The notes beneath the pieces were generated by a model that was not told where the DNA came from, made no database searches, and saw only the letters and a list, made by a program, of their open reading frames with translations. Positions 25,186-38,345 of a stretch of 64,000 nt of DNA are shown in pieces. Numbering within the stretch: position 1 is the first letter of the stretch; each line of letters starts with the position of its first letter. Made by a program: the position numbers and the translations under genes. The stretch is from Lichenostomus cassidix (taxonomy: Eukaryota; Chordata; Aves; Passeriformes; Meliphagidae), in NCBI GenBank assembly GCA_008360975.2, contig CM039182.1, forward strand, positions 44,714,491 through 44,778,490. Reading direction: 5' to 3'.

Positions 25186-26291
25186 GACGCCAGTGTGGAG
25201 TTTTACACAGTAAAGCTTCAGACATGAAATTAGATACTTACTTTAGTCAAATATAACTCCTATTTATTAACAGAGAACTATGTAATATAACTTGTTTTTA
25301 ACTGAGATACTACTGGCAAGACAACTTTGTGGTGTGTTGTACACTGAGATCCCAGATGTGCTCTCTTGTATTGGAGTTCTGCATTTGTTACATGGGCTTC
25401 TTAATGCAGTCTTATCTTTGCTGTATCATAAAGCTAAACCTACCAGCTTTTCATGAAGCACTTCAGTGACATTACAGTGACACAAGAGAAAATTTTTGAA
25501 ATGCAGAATTTGGTCTTCTCTGTGATGTTTGGTGAATAGGCATTTAGTGCGATGTGTAAGAAGAGGTGACAATCATTCTTCCAATTAGACAATATAATAC
25601 AGTAAAAAGTAATAAATGATGTGATTCATATGTAATTATAGTGTGGATGCTTTACTAATACAGTGTTTTGTGTTCTAAGAATGGAAAACACTGCATTAAT
25701 GTAAAGTGTTACTGATTTTTGAGACTATTCTTTCTATGAGCATATATATGCTGGGTTTTATCTGATTTTGAAGTGCAGGAGAATATAGCTGACTTTTTTT
25801 GGTCCACCACTGCTCAGCATTGTCAAGTGACTGACAAAAGTATCATATATAAATATGTTAAACCCAATAAGTTAGTTAACATAGCATGCTTTAAAAAACA
25901 CAGCATATTTGTAATTTCATTATGTGTGCTGAGTCTATTAATTGAAATGGTTAATGGTGCACTCTGTTTCATAATATGTGTAGTCCTATACTTATAAATT
26001 TTTATTAATTTCTGCCATTAAAAAATATTAACTTAATTAGTCTTCTGCTCACTTGAATCACATCAGTGAAGCACACCTAGAAGTAATTTCCAAAGCAGTA
26101 TAACATTGCTGTTTCTAATTCATATCTGAAATGGAACTAATTTTTGTTGAGAACTAGTCAAAGGCTAAGGTTCTGGGTCATGAATCTTGGCAACAGCTAT
26201 TCTACTACTCTATTCCTGTTGTTAGTTTAGTGTGTTAAATAAGAATTCACTTCCTCTGTTTTTAAATAAATCTTAAAATGTCTTTTTACAG

Positions 26292-26340
26292 CCTCATAGA
26301 AGAAATCCATCTTTTTCCAGTTCTTTTCCAAGTCATCTTG
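26292..26340 (+). CDS. ULK4: ULK4 internal coding exon 6 of 7 in the window
   Basis: This 49-nt micro-exon lies between acceptor TTTTTACAG and donor GTAAGA. It completes a serine codon and encodes LIEEIHLFPVLFQVIL, ending on a whole codon. The L-EE--L-P--F-V-L pattern matches the ULK4 segment that follows the PDPVP exon and precedes HQxSILGNTMQSVIALL. It continues the helical-repeat scaffold. It lies about 10 kb from the previous exon and 24 kb from the next. Confidence 0.9.
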
Positions 26341-26353
26341 GTAAGAATAATTT

Positions 26354-26392
26354 TTAATATATATATGTGTATATATAATAATAGATAGATAT
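26354..26392. repeat. TA/TG and ATAG simple repeat
   Basis: A short (TA)n(TG)n run passes into (ATAG)n. It starts 14 nt after the donor of exon 26292-26340. Confidence 0.9.
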
Positions 26393-26893
26393 CATATCTC
26401 CCAAATCATGTCAAACTAGTAAGTTTCTTTAGGCATGTTGATAAAATAATAAGATGTTGTTAAAATCAAATGGAACAGTCTAACAAAACAAAAGAATCTA
26501 GTGCATGCAGACATTTAAGACGTTCTCACCAAGTAGTCCACCTGTATCAGAAGTTTAAGTACTTTTTTCTCTTTTGAATCAAAAAACACCCTGAAAAATA
26601 GAGTCAATAAGCTTGATTGTTAATTAGAACTATATATTTACCCAATCCATACAAGAAATGCTGAGGAAGTTGCATTTTATTTAATAGTATCAAATACAAA
26701 TTTGATACTGTAAGCATGGTACTCACAAATCCCACTATTTGCTTTTAGAATTTCTTTCAATATAAAATATCAAGGATATTAATTTGGATAGTCACATGTG
26801 GAACTTCCATCTATAAATAGGATTCTGCCTAAAGGTCATGAAAACTGTGGATGGTTTTGTTTCTCTGAAATTTTGGAAAATGAATATATTAAC

Positions 26894-26932
26894 GAAGAAG
26901 AGAAATCTTCTTCATTAGAAGATTTCTTCTTC
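26894..26932. repeat. Imperfect hairpin (15 paired bases, 2-nt bulge)
   Basis: Positions 26894-26910 pair with 26918-26932 around the loop TTCATTA. The sequence is a GAAGAAG/CTTCTTC type and could form a stem in the ULK4 pre-mRNA about 550 nt after exon 26292-26340. Confidence 0.9.
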
Positions 26933-29900
26933 ACTAGTTTGGAAGCTCAGTACTGTGCCTTTACATTAGCCTTCTCATTGCTAAATTCCAGTCTCATTAA
27001 TCTCTTAAATTTCTATGTTCATAAATTTGTATCAGGTAGGTGTCCTGTCTTGTAAGTGTGCTGGTACTTAACAATTTCTATGCCAAGATGTAATGTCCAA
27101 TGTGTATTTTCTATGTATCGTTAAGTATAGTTCATATTTTTTCCTGAAATGAAGCTGACAGAACATTGACTCTGTTAGACTCTGAAGGGAAATACTGTGA
27201 GCTCAAAATTGGAAAGTATCTCCAGGAGCTGTCTTTGTTTCAAGGTTGTGCTACAATCCAAGTGGGATTGAATGTACTAGCTTTAATCTAGATAGTGCAG
27301 TAGCAAGGACGCAATGGCTTGCAGATACTGAGCAGTTCACAAGAAATAAGTTTTAATATGACTGGTTTTTGCTGCTCATCAGTGTAGAGTTAAACTACCT
27401 CTTACACTGCACACAACCCTATGTTGTGATCTAAGCAGTAACACTAAGATTTGGCAATTTTTTTATCCTCTGTCATCTCTCTGGACCAGTTAGATCTCTG
27501 AATTCAACCAAAGCATAGGAAAAGCATACTTTCATGTCATTTATGACTGCGATTTTGTAAATGTTATAGTTGCCAAGCAAAAAGAACTGAATCAGTGAAA
27601 AAATCTGTTCCTGTCTACCTGAAAAGTTGTTCTAAGAGAATAGCTATTACTTACGTTCACCTGAACTAGGTTTTAGTCATTGATCTGATTAGTAAGAGGC
27701 TTTAAATAGAGTTCCAGTTCCCCTGGAAACCCGCAGCACTCATTTATCTCTCAACACTTAGTTGCATTTGGGAAATGCACATTAATGGTGTGCTTTGTGA
27801 GTATGTGAAAAAGCGGAATACAGTTCTTCGTTGCAGAACTTCAGAGGTGAATTTCATGTCACACCTGAATGAAAATTAATTTCATCAGTACCATGAGCCC
27901 AGATCCTGGTGCTAGTAGTTTCATAGATTATAAGTAGCCCTGCAAAGCAATATGAAGGTATGACTGCAATATGCATAGACATTGATCTTGCAAAAATGTC
28001 CAGTGTGGTCAGTGAAAATGTAGTGATGTGCATCAGTGGAAAAATGGAGACATGCTGACAATTTATGAGTATTTTCAGGACAGTAAGGGATTGAAAAGCA
28101 GAAGTAAAGCTGACAGCACAATGTGAAAAAATTAAAAGGTGCAAACTCCCCTTGGTAGCAAGATTAAATGTAATGAGCCAAATTCCATGATTATGTAAAT
28201 AATGTCAAAAGTTGGGTTGATATAAGGTTGAGAGGCTGCTGTTGATGAAGAAGGGATTATAGCAGGAAAAGTTACTGTGGGATATATTTCATGTTTTACT
28301 TTCTTGCTGCCTTTTACTGCTACATCCTTAGTATGCTGTTTCTAATATATTTTGCTATGTCAATCCTGTCATCTGTCTGCAGTATCAGTTTATGATATAC
28401 AAAATACTGGTTTTGATTATTATGTTATAATACTGAAATTAGGTTGATAAAGGACTTGGAAGAGTTCTACTGCCATATTTGTAAATTATGGCTACATATA
28501 TTTTAGGTTGCTACCAAGATTTTGCTGAATAGCAAGTAATGATGTTGACATGAACGTTATTTTCTGTGTTATGTTACTTTCTAAAAGGGTAACATCATAA
28601 ATACTGCCTGGTCTTCCTTTAGGGTTACTTGAATGTAAGCTGTTGCACAGAAAAGAAATTCTGTGTAGTTGGTGAAATTCTATTTTTCTGCTGCTAAGTT
28701 TTAAAACTAAAGCTAATGATGCTTGTGATTAGGAGCTCAGTGCTATCCTGTTTTTAAACCTCAGTAGTCAATTGTGTGCTTATCCTATTAAAAATCTCTG
28801 GTGTAGCTTTTAGTCACACCAGCATATAATCACAGACATCAGGTTTTGCTGTAAATTTTTTTTGCAAAGTTCTGTATTTTAATAGCTAGTTAAAGTTTAA
28901 AGGCATATTCTTTCAATAAAAATTACTTTATAGTAAGATTGAATGTTATTGTATTTAAAAATTATATCATAATATTAAATATGATCAACCAGTAGTAGAT
29001 AGTGTCTTCATGTCTAAACTGCACAGTGTATTTTTAAGATTTAGATTCAATGGTTTTATTTATACTGTCATTCTATCCTTAACACAAGGAAATTCACATA
29101 TTCTCTTTATATTTGTGAAATAATTAAAATTAATTTTAAAATTATATATTTTAATTTATTTTCCTTCAAATACAGTGGAAAGCTCTTACTATGAAAATAC
29201 AAAATAGATTTCTCTTTGAAGTCCTGTTCATATATTTTTATTTTTCCTAGTTGTGTATAGGCTTGAAATTTTATACTGTCCCTGTGTATTTTGGGATGAC
29301 TGTATTGGACGTTTTAAACTAAAGGATCGTATACTGCTCATGTTTTTGATAGACTGCAGTCAACCTGTGCTTGAATGCTCAAAATGTGCTTCAAAATCAT
29401 TGTTATGGTGACAGTCACTGATCCTTTTAGAAGGTGTGCTTTGCTCACTTAGTTGTAGTTGCAGTTGAAAATAGAGTTCAATATTGCATTTATCACTTAG
29501 GGAGAAAATATGAGCTAAGCATAATTATAAGAAAAACTATAACAGTTACACAAAAAATAGATAAACATACACTCTAAAAGAAGAAACAAGACACTCAAGT
29601 TTTCTTGTGTAACAATTTATTTTCAAGAAAGCTAACAATTTTGTGGAAATTTTGTCAAAGTAGAGGATACATAGCCATGTATAACTACATTGCTTTGGTA
29701 TAGTTGGATTGGTTTTTTTTAATTAAAAATAATTCTAACCAAAGTACTTCAATAAAAAAAAAAAGTTGTGAGAAAGAAGTTGTATAGCATCCAAGTGGAA
29801 GCAATGGTTGGATTTTGTATTTCATTTCAAATTTTGCTAGGAGAAAAAAGCTACAGGAAATGTTTAGGGTCAGAGATGCCACTTCTTATGATTCAGTTAA

Positions 29901-31706
29901 AGCAATGAAGCCACCCACTTAGAATGATTTAAATATAATACTCTTTTTCTGGCTAGTCTTACCTGTGGAAATACTATAAAAATGGAGAAAAAGAACACTG
30001 GAGAGGAACAAGAAGAGCCTCATCGTTCCTCTTTTGCTTGGTTTCTATTTTTTAGTGAGAGATTACAGTCATATATCATTTGAGGGAAGAGGTGGACATT
30101 TTTCTGTCTAGCAGCCACATGAATGATAAGTATAGATGATCAGAGGTTATTGCAGCATTTGAAGCATTAGATTACTTGTGTCTGTTAAACAAAACACCTC
30201 CTAGTCCAGCATGGTGCACACCTTGTTGGCTGTCTGAAAGAATGGGGAGCATGTTTCTAACTCTTGCAAGTACATGTAGGCCAGGATGAGTACTTGAAGC
30301 AATAGACAAGGAGACTCTCTTACATTCTGTAAAGAGTACAAGTTTATGCTGCTGAGTTCATCTGCTGGGAAAAATTAGGATAGTAAATTTGGCCAATAAT
30401 ATAAGCTCTAGCATTTAGTGTGAATGGGCCCTTGGTCTTCTATGCTGTAAATGAGCTTTGACTTAAAGTCCCTCTTTCAGCTTTGCGCATGCATGAGAAG
30501 ATTGATGTTGATTGATTGCTCTGGACATCTTGCTCCAGTCTGTGGGCATACTCAATCCTTTATTTAGAATCAGAGCTCTATTAGAAAAATCAACACAAAG
30601 TTATCTGGGTATGCTTAGTCTACATGTGTCCTAAAAAACAGGTAAAAGTATTTATTTTAATACCTTTGTGTGTGGTATTCCTTTTCCTCTCTGTGTATTC
30701 AATGCTGTTACAAAAACGTTCAATGCAATGACTCCTTTTGGTGTATTTCAGCTGTTTATTACTGCTGTTAAGGAAAACCTGCATTTGTAAGGTATCTGAA
30801 AATAGATTGCAAGAGGAATTTTTATGGCTTCTACAGGATGGACATTAGTTACGGTTAGAAACCTTAAATGTATCCATAATGAATGTCTTTATATTTTTCT
30901 TTCTGTGAAGTATGCGTATTTCCTCAAATCTACTATATCTTATAGTCAAACTGTAGGCTGGGGCAGTGTGTGTAAAACTGCTGTAACAGATTAGGAATGT
31001 AATCTATGAGGATTTCTGAAAGTGCAAATGACAAAATCCTATTTTAATGGGTAGTTTATAAAGCAAAATAATTGCTTGTTTTGAAAGACATTTAATATCC
31101 AAAGATGGGTTTAGGAGAAACACATGTGAAAAAGTGTTGGACTATCTTAAAATTTATATATTTGGAATGAGAAAAAATTATGAGATACCATTTAAAAAAG
31201 ATAAATGTAATGCAAATGTAAAATTTACTATGAGTAGAACACTTTAACCATGAGAATGGTTTAAATCTCTTCCAAACTGAGAAATTTCTTACTAATGCAT
31301 TGAAGTCTTGGGTCTACATTCAGTAAGGTATTACATTTATTCTCTTTTTAACACTAAATCAAATTAATAGGAATGTTTCTACAGACCAAAGAAGACACTG
31401 TAAAAGGCAGTAGGGTACAGTATGTTAATTTCCAATTTTCCAGGAATAAAATATGGCTCCTCTGGTAGAAATGTTAGGATTTTTCATTACCCTATTAACT
31501 TGCTTGAGCACTTTTAGTTTGAGATTCCTGAGACTATTTATCTCTTTTAAATTGCTGACCTGAAAATCGAGTATACTTAAAAGGGATAAGCCTGCACATC
31601 AGAATGTACTTCTCGAAATAAACATATCTAAGTAGAACTCTCTTGAGAATTTTTTAGCAGAAGTAGAGTCCTGCTAATAGAAAGTTCTAGTTTCAGAAAC
31701 AGAATG

Positions 31707-31763
31707 TTTGGTTGGTTGGTTGGCGTTTTTTTGTTGTTGTTGTTGTTGTTTGTTTGTTTTGTT
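31707..31763. repeat. GGTT/GTT/GTTT simple repeat
   Basis: A (GGTT)n run is followed by (TTG)n and (TTTG)n runs, forming a T/G-only compound microsatellite. Confidence 0.95.
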
Positions 31764-34295
31764 CTCATGATCTTTTAGTCAGGAGTTTCTTGGGAAGTGT
31801 TTTTACATATAAATGTGTGAGAAGTGCTGACTTGGGTTGTTAATCCACTATGGTCAACTGATCTCTGCAACTATTAACACTGTACACAGAATGAGTTCTT
31901 AACACTTTTGTTTTATTCATGTGTAACTATCATGTTCTTAACGGATGACAATAAAACTATTGCAACCACAGAGCTTAACAGTTGTCTGTGCTGCAGTGTG
32001 GCTGCAATCATGAAAATGTCTCCACCTAACTCTGAGCCAATGCTGCCAGCTTTAAACAGAGGTGGAATTATTTACTTTCCCTCCATCACATTGAGAAAAT
32101 TATTGTTATTAGGGGTTTGATATTGGGTTTTCTTGAATGGTATTAATAGCTGATTTTCAGCCTTTCTTGTAGACTTGCTTGAGTCAAATAATTTTGACTG
32201 TCTTTAATTCAGCTTTCTTTTTGAAGTAGTTAAATGTTCTTTTTGTTACAAATAACAGAATTTTAGAATAGTTTAATGAAAAAACTGAAAACTTGAAGTA
32301 CATGTTTTGTGGGATGAAGAATGAGCGTTTTGGCAGACTAGTTGAGAGAATTGAGAGAACTGCTTCCTGTTCCTGCTGGTGATCCACATTTATTTTTGAC
32401 CCTGGGAAAATTGTTTAAGCCTTCTTTTTCACATGTGCTTATTATGCTTCTGTCCTTTGGGTGTCCAATGAACACCTTTACTCTTAGAAAACTATCAGAA
32501 ATTGGTGTTCATCATTCTGAAGCTAAGCTTGTTTAAGGTCCCAACTGGACCTTATGCAAACATAATTCTTCAGGGATTTTTCTTATGGTAAGGTAATGTC
32601 TAAACTATAAATGTACATCACACAGGGACATAGGGAAGGTGAATTTGTTAATATTTAGAAGGTATTCAGATTTTGTTATGAGAAGCACTGTATAAATTCT
32701 AAGTAAATATGGGCAGCCTGTTTTATGATTGTATGTCTGTGTAGATCTATCCACAGTAGGATTGCTGATGGAGAAGGAAAACGTGTGAGAGGAAGCAGAA
32801 CCAGGCTTTAAATAACTTTAATAGTATAAATTGATATTTTTCATAATAAAATGCATTTTAAAAAAGTATTGCTAAAGCATATCCTTCTATTGGTCTCTTC
32901 ATTATCTGGAAAATTACTTTGAACCAGTGCTTCTGTTAGGGGAGGGAATAAAATATTTACAAAATCACCTGTAGCTCCATTTCTGAGAGAAAAATTGAGT
33001 CCACAGCATTTGTGACAACATTATGTTCTTGTAAAGGAAGGAAATCCAGCTATTTACATCTTAAAGGAATTGCTTTCTAATGCTAGACACTAATATTTTA
33101 GTGTGTATGCTACCTAGCTATTTTTTTTCTATTTTATAGGCAGTGCTAAAGGACATAAGAAAACTCATGTATAAACAATATTCTTATGTGTTTGTTAGCA
33201 CTTATTTATTTATTCTGTCTTAAAGTTGAAAATGGTACAGATAATAAATACAAATCTAAAAGACTGTAGCAAGATTTTAAAGCTAGCTGTAACATACTGG
33301 ATAGAAAATCACAAGCAAGTAGCAAAGTGCATAAGTATCTGTGCTTTGCAAAAATAGTGACCATGATTACTGCTGATACTAGAACACATTTCTAAGTTTT
33401 ATGATGTTGTGACTGTTTTCCATTTCTTTGATCTCACTCTTCATGTTATATACTGCTCATCTTCAATAAGCAGGCAAACATACTGGTTTTGTGAAGGTGG
33501 GTTTTTTAAGAAATGTTTCTACAGTAGTCCGGAGTGGATAATTATTTTGTGTTTGATGGTATAATGTCTTACAAGTTGTCTTTTGAAAGAAAATATATTC
33601 ACAATTTAAAAGAAAAAGCTGTTGCTAAGTAACAATCATTGTTGTGCGTGGCATGGCAGATCCATGTATTTATCACATCGCTGCTCTGACCATCCCAAGA
33701 ACATTTCAGAGTGTTGCTCCAGAGTGATATAGAACCCAGCTGGAGGTCTCTGGTGTTTTTGCATCTTCTATTGGTTGGGACAAATAGGGTGCTGCAGGGA
33801 TGCATGGTGATGATGCACTTTAAGCTCTGTTTGAAGCAATTAATGAGTAACTGTAACCCCAATATTTATCCAGTGTTATGGTATGAAGTACAGAATGATC
33901 CCTTCAGGGATTTCCTTCAGATCCAACAGTTGTTGTAAAGGTCTCTGCACCTGCAAAGGGTAGGGCATCTGCTTGCTACTGTGTGCTGGCCCTTGGCTGT
34001 TGCTCAAAATCCCCTAGGTTTGTCCTGTATTTAGAGGATTGCCTGTTGTCCTTTGAACCTTGCTGGATGCTGGTAGTTGGCAATTCCCTTAAACCCCTCC
34101 AATTACAAATGCTGTAATAGTGGTTATTCTGAACAACTCATCAAAGTTAGTTTTTCTTGGAAGGCTAAAATTCTTTGGAATACATAGTATGTTCAAATAC
34201 TGTGTTCAGAGAAAAAAATTAAAATATATTGTAAAAGATGTAATAGTACTTACCCTGAACTGTTGACATCTTGGAGCAAGCCCACCATCATGAGC

Positions 34296-34672
34296 AGGGG
34301 GTCTGGAGCACATGGCATACCTGGAAAGGCTGAAAGAACAAGTTTCATATGACATTTGCAAAGAAGTCTTGGGGAGATCTTTTTCCTGCCTGTAGCTACC
34401 TCATGGGACAAGATGAAGAGAAGATGAAGCCAGACTTGTCGCAGCAGTGGACCATGGAGGGACAACAGGATGAATGCAAGCTGGAAGATGGTAAATTCCA
34501 GCTTGATATAGAAAGAAACTTCTTGCTGTGGGGAGGGTGGTCAAACACTGGAATGAGATGAGAGAGGTTGTAGCATGTCCATGCTTGGAGACTCTATGCA
34601 GCCCCGAGCCGAGCAGCCAGCTAGACTGGAGAGCTCCAGAGGTGCCTTCAACCATATGCTATTCTGTGATTT
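34296..34672 (+). mobile_element. CR1 LINE 3' end
   Basis: The + strand follows the CR1 3' terminus. It has a LEHMAYLERLKE-like end of ORF2, then the untranslated block with a 'gggtggtcaaacactgga' core near 34536-34553, and a CTTGGAGACTC-like stretch near 34590. It ends with the CTCCAGAGGTGCCTTCAACC stretch and a degenerate ATTCTGTGATT terminal repeat. The middle carries an insertion or strong divergence, and the 5' side is truncated, as is usual for CR1. Confidence 0.85.
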
Positions 34673-37600
34673 GATTGTCCCAATCCAGTCCATCTCCCCA
34701 AAAAACAACCAACTGAACAAAAATTGCCCCACAGGTTATCTCCTAGCATGGTAGCCACCATATGCTGAGCCCTGTCTGTAGTTAGATATCTTAACTCTTC
34801 TAGACTAGGATCCAAGTCAGCAGTCTTTCAGGTGAGTTTGGGTTTCTGAGCTCTTCATCTTTTTCCAGCTTCCTAATAACTTGTATGCTTAGACCTTTAA
34901 GTAAGCAAAGTAGATGGACTGAAGTGGCAACGCTTATTCAGCTAGCTTGGCTCCACTCCCAAGCCACCTACATTTTATACTGCATGAGGGTGGTATTTTA
35001 TGAACCAAATCCAAGGCAGACTGTAGGTCAGGGCTGAATGGATGGGTGTAAAAAGTCACTGAGTGTTTCTGCCAACTTGTTTTGTCTCTCAAGACACTCG
35101 GACATTTATGCAAGGTTACTTGAAATATGAGTCTTGTGGTTTTTTACTGTGTTCTAAACAGGGTTTTTTTAAAAATTTTGTGATTTGGTAGTTTTAATAT
35201 CATTGTGGAGAATTTTTCCTAATGATTATATTTTTACTTGCAAACAGTGCAGCTCTGACCTTTAAGGGAACATGCTAACTTCAGCTTTCCACATGATAGA
35301 TAAAGCTGATGCTATTGGATTTTATTTCTAGGAAAAGAAGTTTACTTAAATGTTAACTAGGACATTTCTTTTTAACTCCATGAGCTTTATGACAGGTAAG
35401 ATTTGTAGAATATTCGAAATATGTTGCAAGAAGACTTTTATAGTATTTAGGTGAAGAATCGTGTGTAAAATAACCCCAAACTTCTAAAAATGTAGAAAAG
35501 ACATGAACTTTTGCCCTGATAGGGAAATAATCTTTCTTTTATTTGTCACTTTATATTGATAGAAGACTTTAATACAATTTCTTCAGTACTTAATTTTATA
35601 GCACTTTGTCCTGTCTATCCCCTTCTATCAGGAATGATACTGTTACTGTTCCCCCAGTTCAGTGTGAAGGAAGAGTTTATAATCTTTTTCCATGGTCACT
35701 GAACGTTTTATCAGGAATTTCATTTTAGATGACAGATCAGTCTGTCAGTCTTGGGAACTTAAGGCAGAAGGGTACTGAGCTTATGTTCCTTGATGATGGA
35801 TTTCACCAGCAGCAGGAGTAAGAGGTCTGGACTGACCATCACCACAGACAGCCCTAAGGCTTGGATAGAAACATAATTGGTGCTCATGTTGTCTCCCTAT
35901 CAGTTTTTCTGCAAACACAGCCTTTTAAGAACTTACAAAGTTCACAGTGTGGAGTTTCTGAATCAAGATTTTCCCGCTCTTCAACAGTATTTGGTTGGGT
36001 TGGTTTTGGTTTGGGATTTTTTTTTTTTTTTGTAGTCATAAAGCTGTTCAGCATTCACATATTCTTTCATCACACTTGATTTGAGCCTTTTTTGATAGAA
36101 GTTTTGTGCATAACCTTCAGGATCTTGTGATTATTCATGTAATTAAAATCCTCTCAAGTTTTTTTTACACCTAATACTATTCACTTTCAGTTTAATTTGC
36201 ACCATTTTCAAAGCAGCCATGAAACCGCTATGTGTTCTGAAGTATTGCAGAACGTGAGACTGCTGTCTACAGTCACAGCTCTACATATGAAGTGATGCAG
36301 GATGTGTTGCCATTAGCACTCAGGAATGAGATATTGTGGTTAGATAAAAACACAGTCTAATAAAAACATCTGTTTAATCCTTTGTCCTGGTCTGGAAAAT
36401 AGACTGAATGTTACACATTGTAAGAGGAAGTACTGCAGTGGTAGGCAGAAAAACGTTGTGCAAGTTACTTCATGTGTGGATTTTGGGTTCCTCATCTCAA
36501 AACATTTACAACAGAACTGCAAATAGTGTAAAGAAAAGAGACAAAGGTGGTCAAAGGTCTGGAATGGCCCCTGTGAAAGAGATTATTCTTCTGTATGCTT
36601 TAATCAGGAAGGTGGTGGTTGAGGTAAGGTGTGATGTTTACATATCTATAGCATAGTCAGGTGAATAGGGAACAACATTGCTGCTCTCTGTCTCTACTCA
36701 CATAAGATCTGTGTTATAAGAACTACAGAAAACTTGCAGTTGGGAATCTTAAAAATTGACAAAAGGTGACACTGTGTCCTGTAGGGTTATATTCAGCTCT
36801 CAGCTCTGCTCCGTGACATCCTCCGTTTACTTGAATTAAAAAACAGACTTGACAAATCAATGGAAGAAAAATCCATTGAGAGCTATTGTCTTAAAAAAAT
36901 ATGCTTCTGGCACAAAGTCCTTGGGCTGTGAATTCCTAGAGGCTGAGGAAAATGTTCAGTATACCTGTCTTGTAGGGGTTCTTCTGTTGTCAAGTGTTTT
37001 AGATATGTTGTTAGGGTAGGTAGACCTATTTGAACTGAGTCACGTTCTGCTTTATATACTAAAAATGAATGTATGGGACCCTTTCTGTATTGGAAAGTTT
37101 TAGTTCCTAGCTGTAGAAATTTGTTTTACAACTCCCATTTTTGCATGAGAAACGAGTTTAATTTTTATGACTTAAACAGATTGACTTGTTTTCTGAAGCA
37201 AGTTGTTTCTTAGAGAAATTAGCAAATTAAAAATATGCAGCTCTGAGTTATGAGGTTTATTTTCAGGCTGTGCTGTTTATTTGGCTGACTGTGACTATGT
37301 TGGTATTAATACACAGGAGCTAAAAATGAACAATAATTTGGGGGATTTAGAAAGAACTTTAGACATTGTTTAAGTTCTTTAAGAATTAGTATTTACCCAG
37401 ATTCTGTGTTTATGAACAGGTTTCAGAGTTCTCAGTGTTTAAGGTAGGACACTTTTGCAGGATTCTTATTACATCAAAGCATCACTCAGTCATTATAATT
37501 AGACAATTTTCCCACTTAGAAAAAATATTTGGAAGGTGGTTGGGGATGGGTAAAGAGATAATTGTGCTCTTTTTTAATCAGAGATTTAACTGACATCATC

Positions 37601-37934
37601 ATCTTCAGAAACCATCTTTCTTCTGTAACACCCCTTTCCTCCAAAATTTCATAAAATTTATTGCCTTTCTCCTACATTTTAATTTAAATAATGCAACTAA
37701 AGTAGTTACTCTTCTAGATTGGTAACTGGTTCTGCTGTGAATAAGATTAAACAAATTAAATTCTTTATCTTTTGTTGTTCATCCTCCCCCACTTTTATCA
37801 GCAACTGATAAATCTCACTTCCCATTATTTAAGCTTTTTTCCTATTCTTTCCTATTCTTGCAGTGCTCACACCTTGGACACATTTAATTTCATTTATTTA
37901 GTTATTTTCCCATAGATTGTAATTTTTTAATATT

Positions 37935-37998
37935 CATATATATATATGTGCATGTGTGTATTATATAAAATATGCACATATATATGTGTGTGTGTATG
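37935..37998. repeat. TA/TG compound microsatellite
   Basis: Two (TA)n-(TG)n tracts are separated by TATTATATAAAATATGCACA. They lie just left of the GC-rich island. Confidence 0.92.
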
Positions 37999-38109
37999 AA
38001 AAATCTCAAATTATTTATGTTCGCAATCTTTCTTTGTGACCTTGTAAGTGTTCTTCATACTGTATCATGTGATGTAAAAAAGAAAAAATGTGTCTGCTGC
38101 CAAGAGTTC

Positions 38110-38345
38110 CGAGACAGTTGAATGTGAGCAGCAGAAGAGGGAGTGGGAGAACGGCAGCTTGGGGAAGCTGGCAGTGCTGCTCTTGTTTGTAACTAGTGCT
38201 CCTCGGGGCTGGCTGGAGCTCAGCCCTGCAGCATTCTCTCCCTCCCACCCCAGCTTGGCCACTCCCTGAGTCACCGCTGGAGCTTGGGGACACGTGGACT
38301 TGGGGAAGAGGAGGGGCTGGAGCGCCGCGGTGTACATGTGTGAAA
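38110..38345. other. Deep-intronic GC-rich island
   Basis: Bases 38161-38340 are about 64% G+C (116 of 180 counted), against a strongly AT-rich surround. The island holds an AP-1-type TGAGTCA (38267-38273), an E-box CACGTG (38291-38296) and a CpG-containing AGCGCCGCGG. Overlapping open frames on both strands follow from the low stop density of GC-rich DNA. It could be an enhancer, an alternative promoter or an unrecognised repeat. Confidence 0.5.

Larger units (their letters stand above)
16295..26291 (+). other. ULK4: 10-kb ULK4 intron
   Basis: It starts with the weak donor GTGGTA and ends at TTACAG. It is AT-rich, with no recognised mobile element. Its one clear structure is the pair of identical 91-bp copies at 23130-23220 and 25095-25185. 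Confidence 0.85.

Noticed and set aside
33640..34100. Possible exon or transposon in a GC-richer patch upstream of the CR1 3' end
   Set aside because: No splice-bounded frame continues ULK4, and I recognise no repeat consensus in it.
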